Assembly: GCA_900498245.1 (NCBI GenBank)
Contig: LS998015.1
Span: forward strand, 1,111,543 to 1,175,542
Source: Candidatus Zixiibacteriota bacterium
Lineage (GTDB): Bacteria > Zixibacteria > MSB-5A5 > GN15 > PGXB01
Direction: 5' to 3'
DNA length: 64,000 nucleotides
The position numbers and the translations under genes were made by a program. This document shows, piece by piece, positions 7,700 through 15,790 of the stretch (within the stretch, counting starts at the first letter, position 1; each line of letters opens with the position of its first letter). The notes beneath the pieces are model-generated. The model did no database searches. It saw only the letters and a list, made by a program, of their open reading frames with translations, and was not told the origin of the DNA.

Positions 7700-8890
7700 G
7701 TGAAGCGATTGAAAGTTCTGTTTATCACACATAATTATATCAGGTTTAAGGGGGATTTTGCGGGCGTATTTCTGCACCTATTGGCGCTGAAACTTCGGGA
7801 AGAGGGGATCGAAGTGGTGGTGGTCGCTCCCCATGACTCGGGGACGGAGGAATTTGAGGAAATTGACGGTGTCAGGATATATCGTTTCAGGTATGCCGTC
7901 GACGATAAAGAGACATTTGCCTATCGGGGAGACATGCACCGGCAGGTCATTCGCAATCCCTTTCGGATATTTGGACTGATAAAATTTCTGAAGGCCGAAT
8001 ATCGTCTCGCCTGCAAGGTTATTGAAAAGGAGGGTATCGGAACCATTTCAGTGCAATGGGTGATTCCGAATGGAGTGCCGGCGCACTTCTTGAAGAGGAA
8101 GTATAAGGAGAAGTTAACTCTTTTTATAAGTTCCCACGGGACGGACATCAGACTTCTGACCGGCACACCGCTCGTTTTCACTCTTTTCCGACCGCTAATC
8201 AGAGAGTCGGCGGGCTGGACGGTGGTATCGAATTACCTGAAGAATCTGCTGGTCAAAAAAGATCGCGGCCTGAGAGATAAATTGCACGTTATACCGCTTC
8301 CAAATGACGAAGCCCTGTTTTTTCCCGAAGAGAAAACAGTGAAAGAGCCATACTTGATTGTGGCGGTGTCACGATTGACGGTTCAAAAGCGGCTCAATTA
8401 CCTTCTGGAAGCAATAAGGCGTTTGGCTGTAGAGTTTCCGGAGATAAAACTCGAAATTTACGGAGCCGGGCCGGAGAAGATTCCCTTGGAGGAGCTTATA
8501 AGGGAATTGGGCCTAATTGGAAGAGCAAAAATAATCAATCCTCTGCCTCAGGAAGGATTAAGGACGGTCTATAACCGGGCCGCGGCCGTTGTTTTAAACT
8601 CGATTGGTGAAGGTTTCGGGCTGGCGTTGACGGAAGCGATGCTCTGCCGGACTGCCGTAATAGGAACGGCATCGGGAGGGATCACCGATATAATTGATGA
8701 CGGCACCACGGGTCTTCTGGTTCCGCCGGATGATTCGGGCAGATTAGGGGATGCGATTCGCCGGCTACTGCTCGAAAGGGATTTCCGCGACAAATTGGCG
8801 CAGGCGGGGTATGAGAAGGCGCTGAAGTGTTTTTCCGCGAAAGCCTCGGCGCAAGAGTACGCCCTATTATTTGAAGGGAAGAAGGATTGA
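7700..8890 (+). CDS. Glycosyltransferase family 4
   Basis: A 396-residue GT-B enzyme. The N-terminal domain begins LKVLFITHNY and has the SSHGTDIRLL loop. The C-terminal domain has VAVSRLTVQKRLNYLLEAI and the EGFGLALTE (E-x7-E) donor-site motif followed by GTASGGITDII and GLLVPPDD, standard for retaining GT4 transferases using nucleotide sugars. The acceptor is unknown; surface polysaccharide or glycolipid synthesis is likely. The start is GTG 7700; no ATG is nearby and the upstream site is weak. It ends one base before the convergent gatE gene, with no room for a terminator between them. Confidence 0.9.
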   Translation: MKRLKVLFITHNYIRFKGDFAGVFLHLLALKLREEGIEVVVVAPHDSGTEEFEEIDGVRIYRFRYAVDDKETFAYRGDMHRQVIRNPFRIFGLIKFLKAEYRLACKVIEKEGIGTISVQWVIPNGVPAHFLKRKYKEKLTLFISSHGTDIRLLTGTPLVFTLFRPLIRESAGWTVVSNYLKNLLVKKDRGLRDKLHVIPLPNDEALFFPEEKTVKEPYLIVAVSRLTVQKRLNYLLEAIRRLAVEFPEIKLEIYGAGPEKIPLEELIRELGLIGRAKIINPLPQEGLRTVYNRAAAVVLNSIGEGFGLALTEAMLCRTAVIGTASGGITDIIDDGTTGLLVPPDDSGRLGDAIRRLLLERDFRDKLAQAGYEKALKCFSAKASAQEYALLFEGKKD

Positions 8891-8891
8891 A

Positions 8892-10805
8892 TTACTTTTC
8901 GCTACCCAGGCGTTCGGAAATCCTGGCCAGGACCTCCGGGCTATGATGAGGAAAGCGGTCGATTAAACGGCCGGTGAGGTAGCGGCGGAATTTCCCGCAC
9001 TTATCATTCGAAACGACCCCGTCAAATTTGCTTTTAATTTCCTCCCAGGAGCGGTCGAGGAGTTTGAGATCGAATGATTCCGGGGTAGTCCGGTTTGGCG
9101 CATCACCGTGAGCCAGCATGATTAAAGCGGCTTTGAGCTGTCGGTGGGGCCATTTTCCCGACAGGGCCGTTTGGAGCAATTGATATAGTTTCCCGCGATC
9201 GGCTTTGGCCAGATCGTATCCACTGCGCCTTAAATCGATCAGCATGCCGGAAAGAATATAGGCGGCCCTTTTGATCGGAATATTGTTCTCCGCGGCCAGT
9301 TGATCGAGAATATCAGCATACGGGGATAACGACAGGTTCCGCACCAATTCGGAGGACAATCCCAAAGAAGTCCAGCGCTTCTGTTTTTCCCAAAGCGGTT
9401 CGGCCAGGCGGCGGCGATTTTCTTCGACCCGGCTATCAGTAATTTTTATAGGGGGATGATCGGTATCGGGATACATCCGGTCGGGGCCAGGGAGAATTCG
9501 TTCGAAATCGGTGGTACCGTTTTTCATATCCTGCCGGGTTTCGTTTATGACCCCTTTGGCCAGTTCAAGAATGCGGATTTTAATTTCATTCAGGGCCGTG
9601 ACGACGTCGGCCGACGGGCCGCAGACCAGAACGATATCATCGCCCGGATTTTCGGTCCAGCGGCTGCGGATTTTTTCCCATACCGTCTCCGGAATATCAT
9701 AAAGATGCCGGTGAGAATAGAAAAATAGATTGGGAACGCTATCGATACAGGCAATAACCCGGACCCGGCCGCCGAGTTCAGAGGCGAAGTCCCAGCCGGG
9801 CTGAAGAGGATGCAAATTGAAATCCGCGAGACCGGCAAGATGCATTCCGACGACTTTAAGGGGGCGATCGCTTTCAAGACGCCGTCCAATAATATTGCCA
9901 CTGCCGCTGAATAGCGAAGTGAAATTCTCCTCCCCAAAATCGATTTTCGGATCGGAACCGAAGCGGGCGACAAATCTGTCTCTCAATTCCAAAAGCCTTT
10001 TTTGGCGGACGGCCTCAATTGCTGTCAGTGGTTTTATATTACCGACTTTGAAAACGCCTTTTATTTCTACCCGGGTGCTTCCGGTGATGGAGACATTGAC
10101 ATCCTGGCGGACAGTTCCGATGCCGCGGCGGACGAGGCCGGTAATTTTCATGGAATTTCCCAGGAGGCGGCAAACATCGGCGGCCTCGACCGGATTTTTC
10201 ATATCGGAAGCAGTTATGATTTCGACTAACGGGGTGGAAAGACGATCCGTGGCAAAGACGATGCGGTGGCCAATATCGGAAACCTCGCGGCAGGCTTCTT
10301 CCTCCAAATTTACCTGAGTGATGGTGATACGTCGATTTTTATAAGGAATCCAGCCATCGACCCCGATAATCATGGTTCGCTGGAAACCGGTCGGAATGGA
10401 ACCGTCGAGATACTGTTTTCTTATGACGTGGATCTCATCGACAATACGGCAATTGAATAAAAGGGCGATACGGATGGCATAATCAATGGCCTGCTGGTTG
10501 ACCAGAAAGGGAGGGGTATCGTCCATCTCGTAGGTGCAGGTGCGGTCGCGGTAGAGACGATAGATGACCTCTTTTTTGGTCTTGAATTCCATCAGCGCGG
10601 TCCCGTCATATTCGCCCAATTCCGATAGAGTGGGGCGCATATGACGCAGGATCTCGGCGTCATATTTCCGGCCGGTCAGGCCGACGGGGCAGTGACAAAA
10701 GAGTTTTTTCTCGGTGGCGAGTTGCTGATGAATTTCAAGCCCGCAGATGAAGCCCAGCGATTCAAAGCGGGCCTTGTCATTTATGTCGAGGTTCGCGATG
10801 TCCAT
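8892..10805 (-). CDS. gatE: Archaeal-type Glu-tRNA(Gln) amidotransferase subunit E
   Basis: A 637-residue member of the GatB/GatE family. It begins with the cradle domain (CGLEIHQQLATEKKLFC, CHCP metal motif). In the middle, about residues 290-420, is an inserted GAD-like domain, which GatE has and bacterial GatB lacks. Next comes LPGPDRMYPDTDHPP, typical of GatE, and then the tail domain that contacts tRNA. In archaea GatE works with the asparaginase-like GatD to convert Glu-tRNA(Gln) to Gln-tRNA(Gln): GatE activates and transamidates while GatD supplies ammonia. No gatD, gatA or gatC is adjacent. Length matches archaeal GatE (about 620-640). The start ATG 10805 has no strong ribosome binding site. 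Sure of the family; function as a working amidotransferase in this organism is inferred. Confidence 0.88.
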   Translation of the reverse strand: MDIANLDINDKARFESLGFICGLEIHQQLATEKKLFCHCPVGLTGRKYDAEILRHMRPTLSELGEYDGTALMEFKTKKEVIYRLYRDRTCTYEMDDTPPFLVNQQAIDYAIRIALLFNCRIVDEIHVIRKQYLDGSIPTGFQRTMIIGVDGWIPYKNRRITITQVNLEEEACREVSDIGHRIVFATDRLSTPLVEIITASDMKNPVEAADVCRLLGNSMKITGLVRRGIGTVRQDVNVSITGSTRVEIKGVFKVGNIKPLTAIEAVRQKRLLELRDRFVARFGSDPKIDFGEENFTSLFSGSGNIIGRRLESDRPLKVVGMHLAGLADFNLHPLQPGWDFASELGGRVRVIACIDSVPNLFFYSHRHLYDIPETVWEKIRSRWTENPGDDIVLVCGPSADVVTALNEIKIRILELAKGVINETRQDMKNGTTDFERILPGPDRMYPDTDHPPIKITDSRVEENRRRLAEPLWEKQKRWTSLGLSSELVRNLSLSPYADILDQLAAENNIPIKRAAYILSGMLIDLRRSGYDLAKADRGKLYQLLQTALSGKWPHRQLKAALIMLAHGDAPNRTTPESFDLKLLDRSWEEIKSKFDGVVSNDKCGKFRRYLTGRLIDRFPHHSPEVLARISERLGSEK

Positions 10806-10918
10806 TTTGCAGGGGAATATATGCAGGTTTGCCGAAAAATAAAGGGTTTTTTGTGAGATTATTTTTGGGCCATTGTGGCTCCATTATCAAGTGACGGGAT
10901 AACGGAAACGAAAACCAT

Positions 10919-10946
10919 TTGACAAAGGTTATACAATATGTAATCT
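10919..10946 (+). promoter_or_regulatory. Possible sigma-70 promoter for the cytidylate-kinase-like gene
   Basis: TTGACA at 10919-10924, a 16-base spacer, then TAATCT at 10941-10946 (a weak -10). The ATG at 10947 immediately follows, which argues that the true start is the later ATG at 10974. Confidence 0.4.
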
Positions 10947-10973
10947 ATGCCGTTTGAAAAGGAGGAGGGCGCG

Positions 10974-11687
10974 ATGAGTTCCATAGAGTCAATAATCGAT
11001 CGTCAGTTGCGGCGCTGGGAATTAGAGAAGAAAATTCGCGCGCTGGAAACGGAAGAAGGGCGTAAGGCGCGCCTGAAACCGATTGTAACGGTCAGCCGCC
11101 TCAAAGGGAGCGGCGGGACGGTCATAGCGAGCCGACTCGCGGAGAAATTGCACTACCAGTTATTACACCGGGAAGTTATCGATGAAATCTGCAGTTCTTC
11201 GGGATACCGCCGGCAGGTGATCGAGTCGCTCGACGACAGGATTCGCTCGCGAATCGAACTCTGGTTCGAGGGAATTTTCAAGGGAAGTTATATCGACGCC
11301 TCTGATTATCTCAAACAGTTGTATAAAGTCATCATGTCGATCGCCGAACACGGGGGAGTGGTCGTTGTTGGCAGGGGCGCCAATTTTATTCTCCCTCGGG
11401 AACAGGTTTTCAGTTTGAGAGTAACGGCCTCGAAAGAACGGCGAATCGAGAATCTGATGCATTATCTCAGTCTCACTCACGATCAGGCCGAGAAAGAAAT
11501 CAGGGAGACGGATAAGGCGCGAGCGGAGTTTATTCACAGCCATTTTAAGAGAAACATCGATGATCCCCTGGCTTACGATTTGACGATCGATACGACATTT
11601 ATCGAGGTGGAGGCGGCGGTGAATCTGGCGGAGGCGGCGATTTGGGCCAAATGGAAAAAGCTAGGGATAGTCGGGCCGGGGCACTGA
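10974..11687 (+). CDS. Cytidylate-kinase-like protein
   Basis: A 237-residue P-loop-type protein of the cytidylate kinase-like family (the one often found beside CBS- or response-related genes rather than cmk itself). It shows IVTVSRLKGSGGTVIASRLAE (a modified P-loop: no classical GKS), then LHREVIDEI, a central VVVVGRGANFILP strand-loop and the arginine-rich lid KERRIENLMHYL. It may phosphorylate a nucleotide or nucleotide-like ligand, but the substrate is not known. The start at 10974 is set by GGAGGAGG five bases upstream. An earlier in-frame ATG (10947) lies in the presumed promoter. It is divergent from gatE. Confidence 0.82.
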   Translation: MSSIESIIDRQLRRWELEKKIRALETEEGRKARLKPIVTVSRLKGSGGTVIASRLAEKLHYQLLHREVIDEICSSSGYRRQVIESLDDRIRSRIELWFEGIFKGSYIDASDYLKQLYKVIMSIAEHGGVVVVGRGANFILPREQVFSLRVTASKERRIENLMHYLSLTHDQAEKEIRETDKARAEFIHSHFKRNIDDPLAYDLTIDTTFIEVEAAVNLAEAAIWAKWKKLGIVGPGH

Positions 11688-12045
11688 TAAGAGATTCCAA
11701 ACCGAATTTTAATTCGCGCAAATCGGGGTAGTGCGTCGCGAGGCCTTATATAATGGGCATTTGCGCCGCACGGCCGGGAGGGAGATAATAATGGACAATA
11801 TAATACATTATAATTTCGCCGGAATTTCGCTCTGGAAATGGGAGTTCCCCGAATGAAAATATTTTTATTTTATTAAAGTTTTTTGTTGCAATAAGTTTTA
11901 AACATAATTTTTTTTGCATTTGATAATAAGCAGAGATGCTTGTGGAGGAAGTAAACAACCGGTGGAAGCAAGTAGAGACGCCGGTTCAAGGACGAATTTG
12001 GAAAGTCCACTGAATCCTTAAACCCCTCATTGAAGGAGGAATTCG
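11688..12045. other. AT-rich intergenic region upstream of the lysine-rich cluster
   Basis: 358 bp without a standard gene. It holds a 21-codon open frame with a strong ribosome binding site (11791-11856), a very AT-rich stretch (11855-11935) likely to contain the promoter of the lysine-rich genes, and a leader with a 6-bp inverted repeat, AACCGG (11957-11962) / CCGGTT (11981-11986). No clean -35/-10 pair can be assigned. Confidence 0.5.
11791..11856 (+). CDS. Candidate small protein or leader peptide (21 aa)
   Basis: An ATG at 11791 preceded by GGGAGGGAG with six bases of spacing, a near-ideal ribosome binding site. The predicted peptide is MDNIIHYNFAGISLWKWEFPE. It is aromatic-rich and unlike the basic peptides downstream. 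No family is known to me. Support rests on the ribosome binding site only, so it may be chance. Confidence 0.3.
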   Translation: MDNIIHYNFAGISLWKWEFPE

Positions 12046-12123
12046 ATGCCAGTAGCAAAGAAGAAAACAGCGAAGAAGACTGCTAAGAAGCCGGCGAAGA
12101 AGACCAAGAAGACCAAGAAGTAA
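12046..12123 (+). CDS. Lysine-rich mini-protein 1 (25 aa)
   Basis: A 25-residue peptide almost entirely of Lys, Ala, Thr and Pro (MPVAKKKTAKKTAKKPAKKT plus five more). It resembles the AKKP repeats of histone H1 tails and of bacterial H1-like proteins. AAGGAGGA five to six bases upstream of ATG 12046 is an optimal ribosome binding site, and two more genes of the same composition follow, each with its own site; together this argues strongly that it is translated. A nucleic-acid-binding role is inferred from charge. Too short to be found by normal gene calling. Confidence 0.65.
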   Translation: MPVAKKKTAKKTAKKPAKKTKKTKK

Positions 12124-12187
12124 ATTTCATTTGGTTTTGGATTCTTACGGAAATCTCTTGCAACGGAAAACAAAAAAGGAGTAAACC

Positions 12188-12259
12188 ATGGCAGTGAAGA
12201 AAGCAGCCAAGAAACCGGCGAAGAAAAAAGCGGCCAAGAAGCCGGCCAAGAAGAAATAG
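12188..12259 (+). CDS. Lysine-rich mini-protein 2 (23 aa)
   Basis: A 23-residue peptide, MAVKKAAKKPAKKKAAKKPA plus three lysines, with the same KKPAKK repeat as its neighbours. AAGGAG lies six bases before ATG 12188. It is 64 bp after mini-protein 1 and 58 bp before the SWIB protein, so the three are probably one transcript. It matches the N-terminal tail of the SWIB protein, as if the tail were encoded separately. Confidence 0.65.
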   Translation: MAVKKAAKKPAKKKAAKKPAKKK

Positions 12260-12317
12260 GAAGTCGGTTTCGATTGCGAAGTCAAACCACCATTTCTATG
12301 GAATAAAGGAGAAACGG

Positions 12318-12683
12318 ATGGCTACAAAGAAGGCCAAGAAGCCGGCAAAGAAGAAAGTGGCCAAGAAATCGGCGAAGAAGCCGGTTAAGAAGGCCGCGAA
12401 GGCGAAGAAGCCGGCCAAGAAGAAAGTCGCTCGGAAGCCGAATCCGGCCTTCATGAAACCGATGCAGCCGGATGATATGCTCGGCGCCGTAGTCGGCATG
12501 AAAGCGATGCCGCGCACCGAGATCACGAAGAAGATTTGGGATTACATCAAGAAGAACAAACTCCAGGATTCTGTGAACCGGAGAATGATCAACGCCGATG
12601 ACAATCTCAAAGCGGTATTCGGCGGCAAGAAGCAGGTCAGCATGTTCGAGATGACGAAACTCATCGCGAAGCATATGAAATAA
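12318..12683 (+). CDS. SWIB/MDM2-domain protein with lysine-rich tail
   Basis: A 121-residue protein in two parts. Residues 1-44 are lysine/alanine/proline repeats (KKAKKPAKKK, KKSAKKPVKK) like a histone H1 tail. Residues ~47-121 are a SWIB domain: an MQPDDMLGAVVG start, TEITKKIWDYIKKNKLQD, INADDNLKAVFGGKK and EMTKLIAKHM, the usual SWIB helices. In eukaryotes SWIB is part of SWI/SNF chromatin remodelling complexes; in bacteria such as Chlamydiae it occurs alone or fused to topoisomerase. Here a DNA-compaction or transcription role is a reasonable guess. GGAGAAACGG precedes ATG 12318. A strong terminator follows at 12701. Confidence 0.88.
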   Translation: MATKKAKKPAKKKVAKKSAKKPVKKAAKAKKPAKKKVARKPNPAFMKPMQPDDMLGAVVGMKAMPRTEITKKIWDYIKKNKLQDSVNRRMINADDNLKAVFGGKKQVSMFEMTKLIAKHMK

Positions 12684-12700
12684 CCTGCCTTCCAAAGGTG

Positions 12701-12732
12701 AAAAAAGGCCGAGTCGGAATCGGCCTTTTTTA
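12701..12732 (+). terminator. Rho-independent terminator of the lysine-rich cluster
   Basis: An 11-bp stem AAAAAGGCCGA / TCGGCCTTTTT with a seven-base loop, followed by a T-rich run, 18 bp after the SWIB stop codon. Confidence 0.9.
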
Positions 12733-12795
12733 TTTTATGATAGGCAGGATGGATCGTCTATCTGGAAGATGATTTGATAATTTCCTTGAGGTCAA

Positions 12796-13245
12796 TTGCG
12801 GAAACTTAATCACATTATTGTGGCAATGGCATTTTCCGGTTTGATTGCGGGTTGCAGCCGTCAAAAAATCGTCATATATGAAATTGACCCTCCCGGCGAA
12901 TATTGCGGGTCCTATAAAGTTAAAATCGGTATGCCCGGGATGACGATAGTAAGCTCATATCCTTTTCAATTAATAATTACAGATTATAAATTTTTCTACG
13001 GTTATAACTTGACCGCGGGAGATTACGATTTTGGCCATCCCGATTGCGGAGGATCCGGCAATTACAACTTGACTCAAAACATAACAATGATGCCGGATTC
13101 GGTGACACAAAATACAGGATGTGACAGTTTATTGGTACTACGGGGCGAATATACTCTTGTCAGAACTGCCGATTCCTTATTTTTGACAAGACGGGATTCA
13201 ACAAATAATATTGATTATGAATTAAGACTGAGCAAATGCCGCTAA
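12796..13245 (+). CDS. Putative lipoprotein
   Basis: A 149-residue protein with a basic start, a hydrophobic segment and the lipobox LIAGC at residues 16-20, so it is probably exported, cleaved and acylated at Cys20. The mature part has several further cysteines (CGSY, DCGG, GCDS, SKC) that could form disulphides, and a repeated strand-turn pattern of unknown family. Start is TTG 12796 with GAGG four bases upstream; the lipobox position supports it. Lnt encoded at 18359 would complete its acylation. Function unknown. Confidence 0.72.
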   Translation: MRKLNHIIVAMAFSGLIAGCSRQKIVIYEIDPPGEYCGSYKVKIGMPGMTIVSSYPFQLIITDYKFFYGYNLTAGDYDFGHPDCGGSGNYNLTQNITMMPDSVTQNTGCDSLLVLRGEYTLVRTADSLFLTRRDSTNNIDYELRLSKCR

Positions 13246-13306
13246 AATGGCGGTAATCCCAAACCGTTCATTTTAATTTCGTTTTTTCCAAAGAGTTCTT
13301 ATATTT

Positions 13307-15043
13307 TTGGACGTGGCACCTGAATCCGTCAAGTCCAGGCATGATTATCTTGCGCCCGTGATAATGGGCGCGGTAGCGATTCTCTATTCTCTTCCGTTCC
13401 TGATTTACTGGGATTATTTGGGGGTCGGGGATTGGGAATTATTCACCACGATGGCGGCTATCCCCGTGAGAGAAGTGTTGTATTATCACCAATTTCCCTT
13501 CTGGAACCCGTATATCGGCGGGGGAAATATCCTTTTTGCTCATCCGGAAGTGGCGGTGCTGTCGCCATTTTTCTTGATCAATATGGTTTTTGGGGCCCTC
13601 GCGGGGCTGAAAGTCCAGGTCTTCTTTACTTTCTTTCTGGGGCTCTGGGGGACCTATCTTTTTTCTCGGAAACTGGGGCTTTCGGAAGTTGCCTCGTATA
13701 TGGCCGCGTTCGTCTATTACGGGAGCACCTATTTCGGGCTGCATTATGCAATCGGGCATATGCCGTTTACCCATTTCTGTTTTCTTCCCTGGTTTCTATA
13801 TTTTCTACTTAAAAGCGAGGAAAATTGGAAATATGTAATGGGCGCCGCGGCGGCGATATTTCTGATGATTGCCGGGAATGGTGCGGCGGTGCCGTTCGTT
13901 TACACGGCTTTCTTTTCCGGAGTCCTGGTAGTTCTGCTATCGATAGAGCGCAAGTCATTCCGTCTGATTAAAAGATATCTTTTCGGCCTGCTTTCGGGAG
14001 TGGCGCTGGCGGCGGTCAAATTTATACCGATGACCATTTATCTGGTGGAGAATCGCTGGCCGGGGATGCCTGATGATCGAACGCCGCTCAATCTGGCCCT
14101 GGCCGCTTTCACATCACTGGATCAATATCTTTTCCGTAATTTCGGACCGGCGCAAAAATGGGGCTGGCACGAATATAGCGCCTATGTTTCTCCGGTTGTT
14201 CTTATTCTGGCGCTGGTGGCCATTTTGTATATGTTCAGAAAAGTCTGGGTCTGGATTGTGATCGGATTGTTCTTTTTAGTTCTTGGTCTAGGTCATTTTT
14301 CGTCTTTTTCACCCTGGAATCTATTGCTTCAGATTCCCGGTTTTTCGTCGCTTCGATGCCCGTCGCGGAACTTTCAATTTGTACTTCTGGCCTTAGGGAT
14401 ACTTGGCGGGGTCGGCCTTGACTATTTGAAAGACAAGATAAGTATTTCCAAACGAGTGATGACTTTGATTATGATTTTGCTGACGGCCGGGGTGCTGATA
14501 GGGAATTTTATCCCGGATTTGAGGGCGTTCAGGCAAATAAAGTACAAGAAAGTCGAGGCTGTCGAGTTCAGCAAAGATTTTCGCAATATAATCGGCCGGA
14601 AAGATGACATATATCGCCAGTTTCAGGCGAATCGCGGATCGCTGGTGACGCCGTGGCTGTCCGGGTATAAAGACAGCCGGGCGCTGGTGACGCCGACCAA
14701 TGAGGTGCTGATGGAATATGTGTCCCGCGGTCAGGCCGAAGTGACAAGAGATTTCTTTTCTCCGAATCGAGTCATTTACGATATTGAGCCGGTTGGTCCC
14801 GGAAGTTTAATTTTATCGATAGGTTATGACAGAGGATGGAAGGCTGTTGACGGGCGACCGATCTATGAGAGCAATAATCTGGTCTCTATAGATTTCAAGA
14901 CTGAGGACAGTAGACTTGAATTATATTACCGAACACCTTATTTCTGGACGGGATTGGTTATATCGCTTCTGGCCTGGGCGGTCTGGTTATTCGCTCTTTT
15001 TAACGGCAAAGCGGGCGAGCGGCTGAAAGCGGTACTTGATTAA
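13307..15043 (+). CDS. YfhO-like polytopic membrane protein
   Basis: A 578-residue inner-membrane protein with about ten hydrophobic segments up to residue ~400, a soluble region (~410-545) and a last segment near the C-terminus. The conserved early loop DYLGVGDWELFTTMAAIP and FPFWNPYIGGGNILFAHPE match YfhO / GT-C-like membrane proteins, where an acidic residue in the first loop is thought to bind a polyprenyl-phosphate sugar. A role in sugar transfer to a surface polymer or lipid is likely but inferred. The start is uncertain: TTG 13307 or GTG 13313, neither with a strong ribosome binding site. Its last 57 bases overlap the convergent glycosyltransferase gene. Confidence 0.75.
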   Translation: MDVAPESVKSRHDYLAPVIMGAVAILYSLPFLIYWDYLGVGDWELFTTMAAIPVREVLYYHQFPFWNPYIGGGNILFAHPEVAVLSPFFLINMVFGALAGLKVQVFFTFFLGLWGTYLFSRKLGLSEVASYMAAFVYYGSTYFGLHYAIGHMPFTHFCFLPWFLYFLLKSEENWKYVMGAAAAIFLMIAGNGAAVPFVYTAFFSGVLVVLLSIERKSFRLIKRYLFGLLSGVALAAVKFIPMTIYLVENRWPGMPDDRTPLNLALAAFTSLDQYLFRNFGPAQKWGWHEYSAYVSPVVLILALVAILYMFRKVWVWIVIGLFFLVLGLGHFSSFSPWNLLLQIPGFSSLRCPSRNFQFVLLALGILGGVGLDYLKDKISISKRVMTLIMILLTAGVLIGNFIPDLRAFRQIKYKKVEAVEFSKDFRNIIGRKDDIYRQFQANRGSLVTPWLSGYKDSRALVTPTNEVLMEYVSRGQAEVTRDFFSPNRVIYDIEPVGPGSLILSIGYDRGWKAVDGRPIYESNNLVSIDFKTEDSRLELYYRTPYFWTGLVISLLAWAVWLFALFNGKAGERLKAVLD

Positions 15044-15703
15044 GGTCCAGACGGCTTCAAGACCGTCGATCCAGCGAATCTTTTTACCTTCCTCAAATTT
15101 TCGCGGGTGATACGCCACCGGTATTTCATGAATTTTAATTTTATTTCGACCCAATTTAGCGACCACTTCGGGACAAAATTCAAAGCGCCGGCATTGAAGA
15201 TTCAATTGTTTCATAATATCGGTGCGAATCATTTTATAGCAGGTCGATTCATCGGTGATGTTGACCCGGAAAAGAAAATTGGCGACGACGGTGAGCAGTT
15301 TTCCTCCCCAGAGATAACGCTGGTATGAAATTCCCGATTCCGGGTGGCGTATTCGAGAACCGAACACCGCCAGAGCACCCTTATCCTGAGCCAATTTTAT
15401 CATCCGCTCGAAATCCTCAGGGGCGTATTCGAGGTCGCCGTCCTGAATGACCGTAAATTCTCCCCGAGCCGAGCGGAGACCGTCGATTATGGCATCCCCT
15501 TTTCCGATATTGCGATCCTTGTCGATTATCCGCAGATTGGAGCGAGGGGCGAAGCCGTGGATGATTTCTTTTGTCCTGTCGGTGGAGCCGTTATTGACGA
15601 TGATTAATTCCAAATCAAGAGGGAGAGAGAGGACGCGGGAAATGATTTCGGCGGCGGTCCGCTCTTCGTTGTACAAGGGCATTATGACGGTCAGAAGCAT
15701 CAC
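14987..15703 (-). CDS. Glycosyltransferase family 2 (dolichol-phosphate mannosyltransferase-like)
   Basis: A 238-residue GT-A enzyme. It has the strand-1 VIMPLYNEERTAAEIISRV, NNGSTDRTKEII, the DGD metal motif in IQDGDLEYAPEDF (about residue 93) and the GSR..HP loop. These match polyprenyl-phosphate hexose synthases, and no C-terminal membrane segment is present. It could supply the lipid-linked sugar used by the YfhO-like protein next door. The 3' ends of the two genes overlap by 57 bp. Start at ATG 15703 or the next codon. Confidence 0.88.
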   Translation of the reverse strand: MMLLTVIMPLYNEERTAAEIISRVLSLPLDLELIIVNNGSTDRTKEIIHGFAPRSNLRIIDKDRNIGKGDAIIDGLRSARGEFTVIQDGDLEYAPEDFERMIKLAQDKGALAVFGSRIRHPESGISYQRYLWGGKLLTVVANFLFRVNITDESTCYKMIRTDIMKQLNLQCRRFEFCPEVVAKLGRNKIKIHEIPVAYHPRKFEEGKKIRWIDGLEAVWTLIKYRFQPLARFAVKKSE

Positions 15704-15747
15704 GCGAATATAATATCCTCAAGCGGTTTTTCAAAAGGGTTATGGTC

Positions 15748-15776
15748 TTGACTTTGACATCCCGAAATGTTAATTT
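15748..15776 (+). promoter_or_regulatory. Possible promoter for purM
   Basis: TTGACT at 15748-15753, 17-base spacer, TAATTT at 15771-15776. A second TTGACA overlaps at 15754. If this is used, the ATG at 15767 would lie inside it, favouring the later purM start, but the 5' leader would then be very short. Confidence 0.35.
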
Positions 15777-15790
15777 TTCGCCTGAACAAT

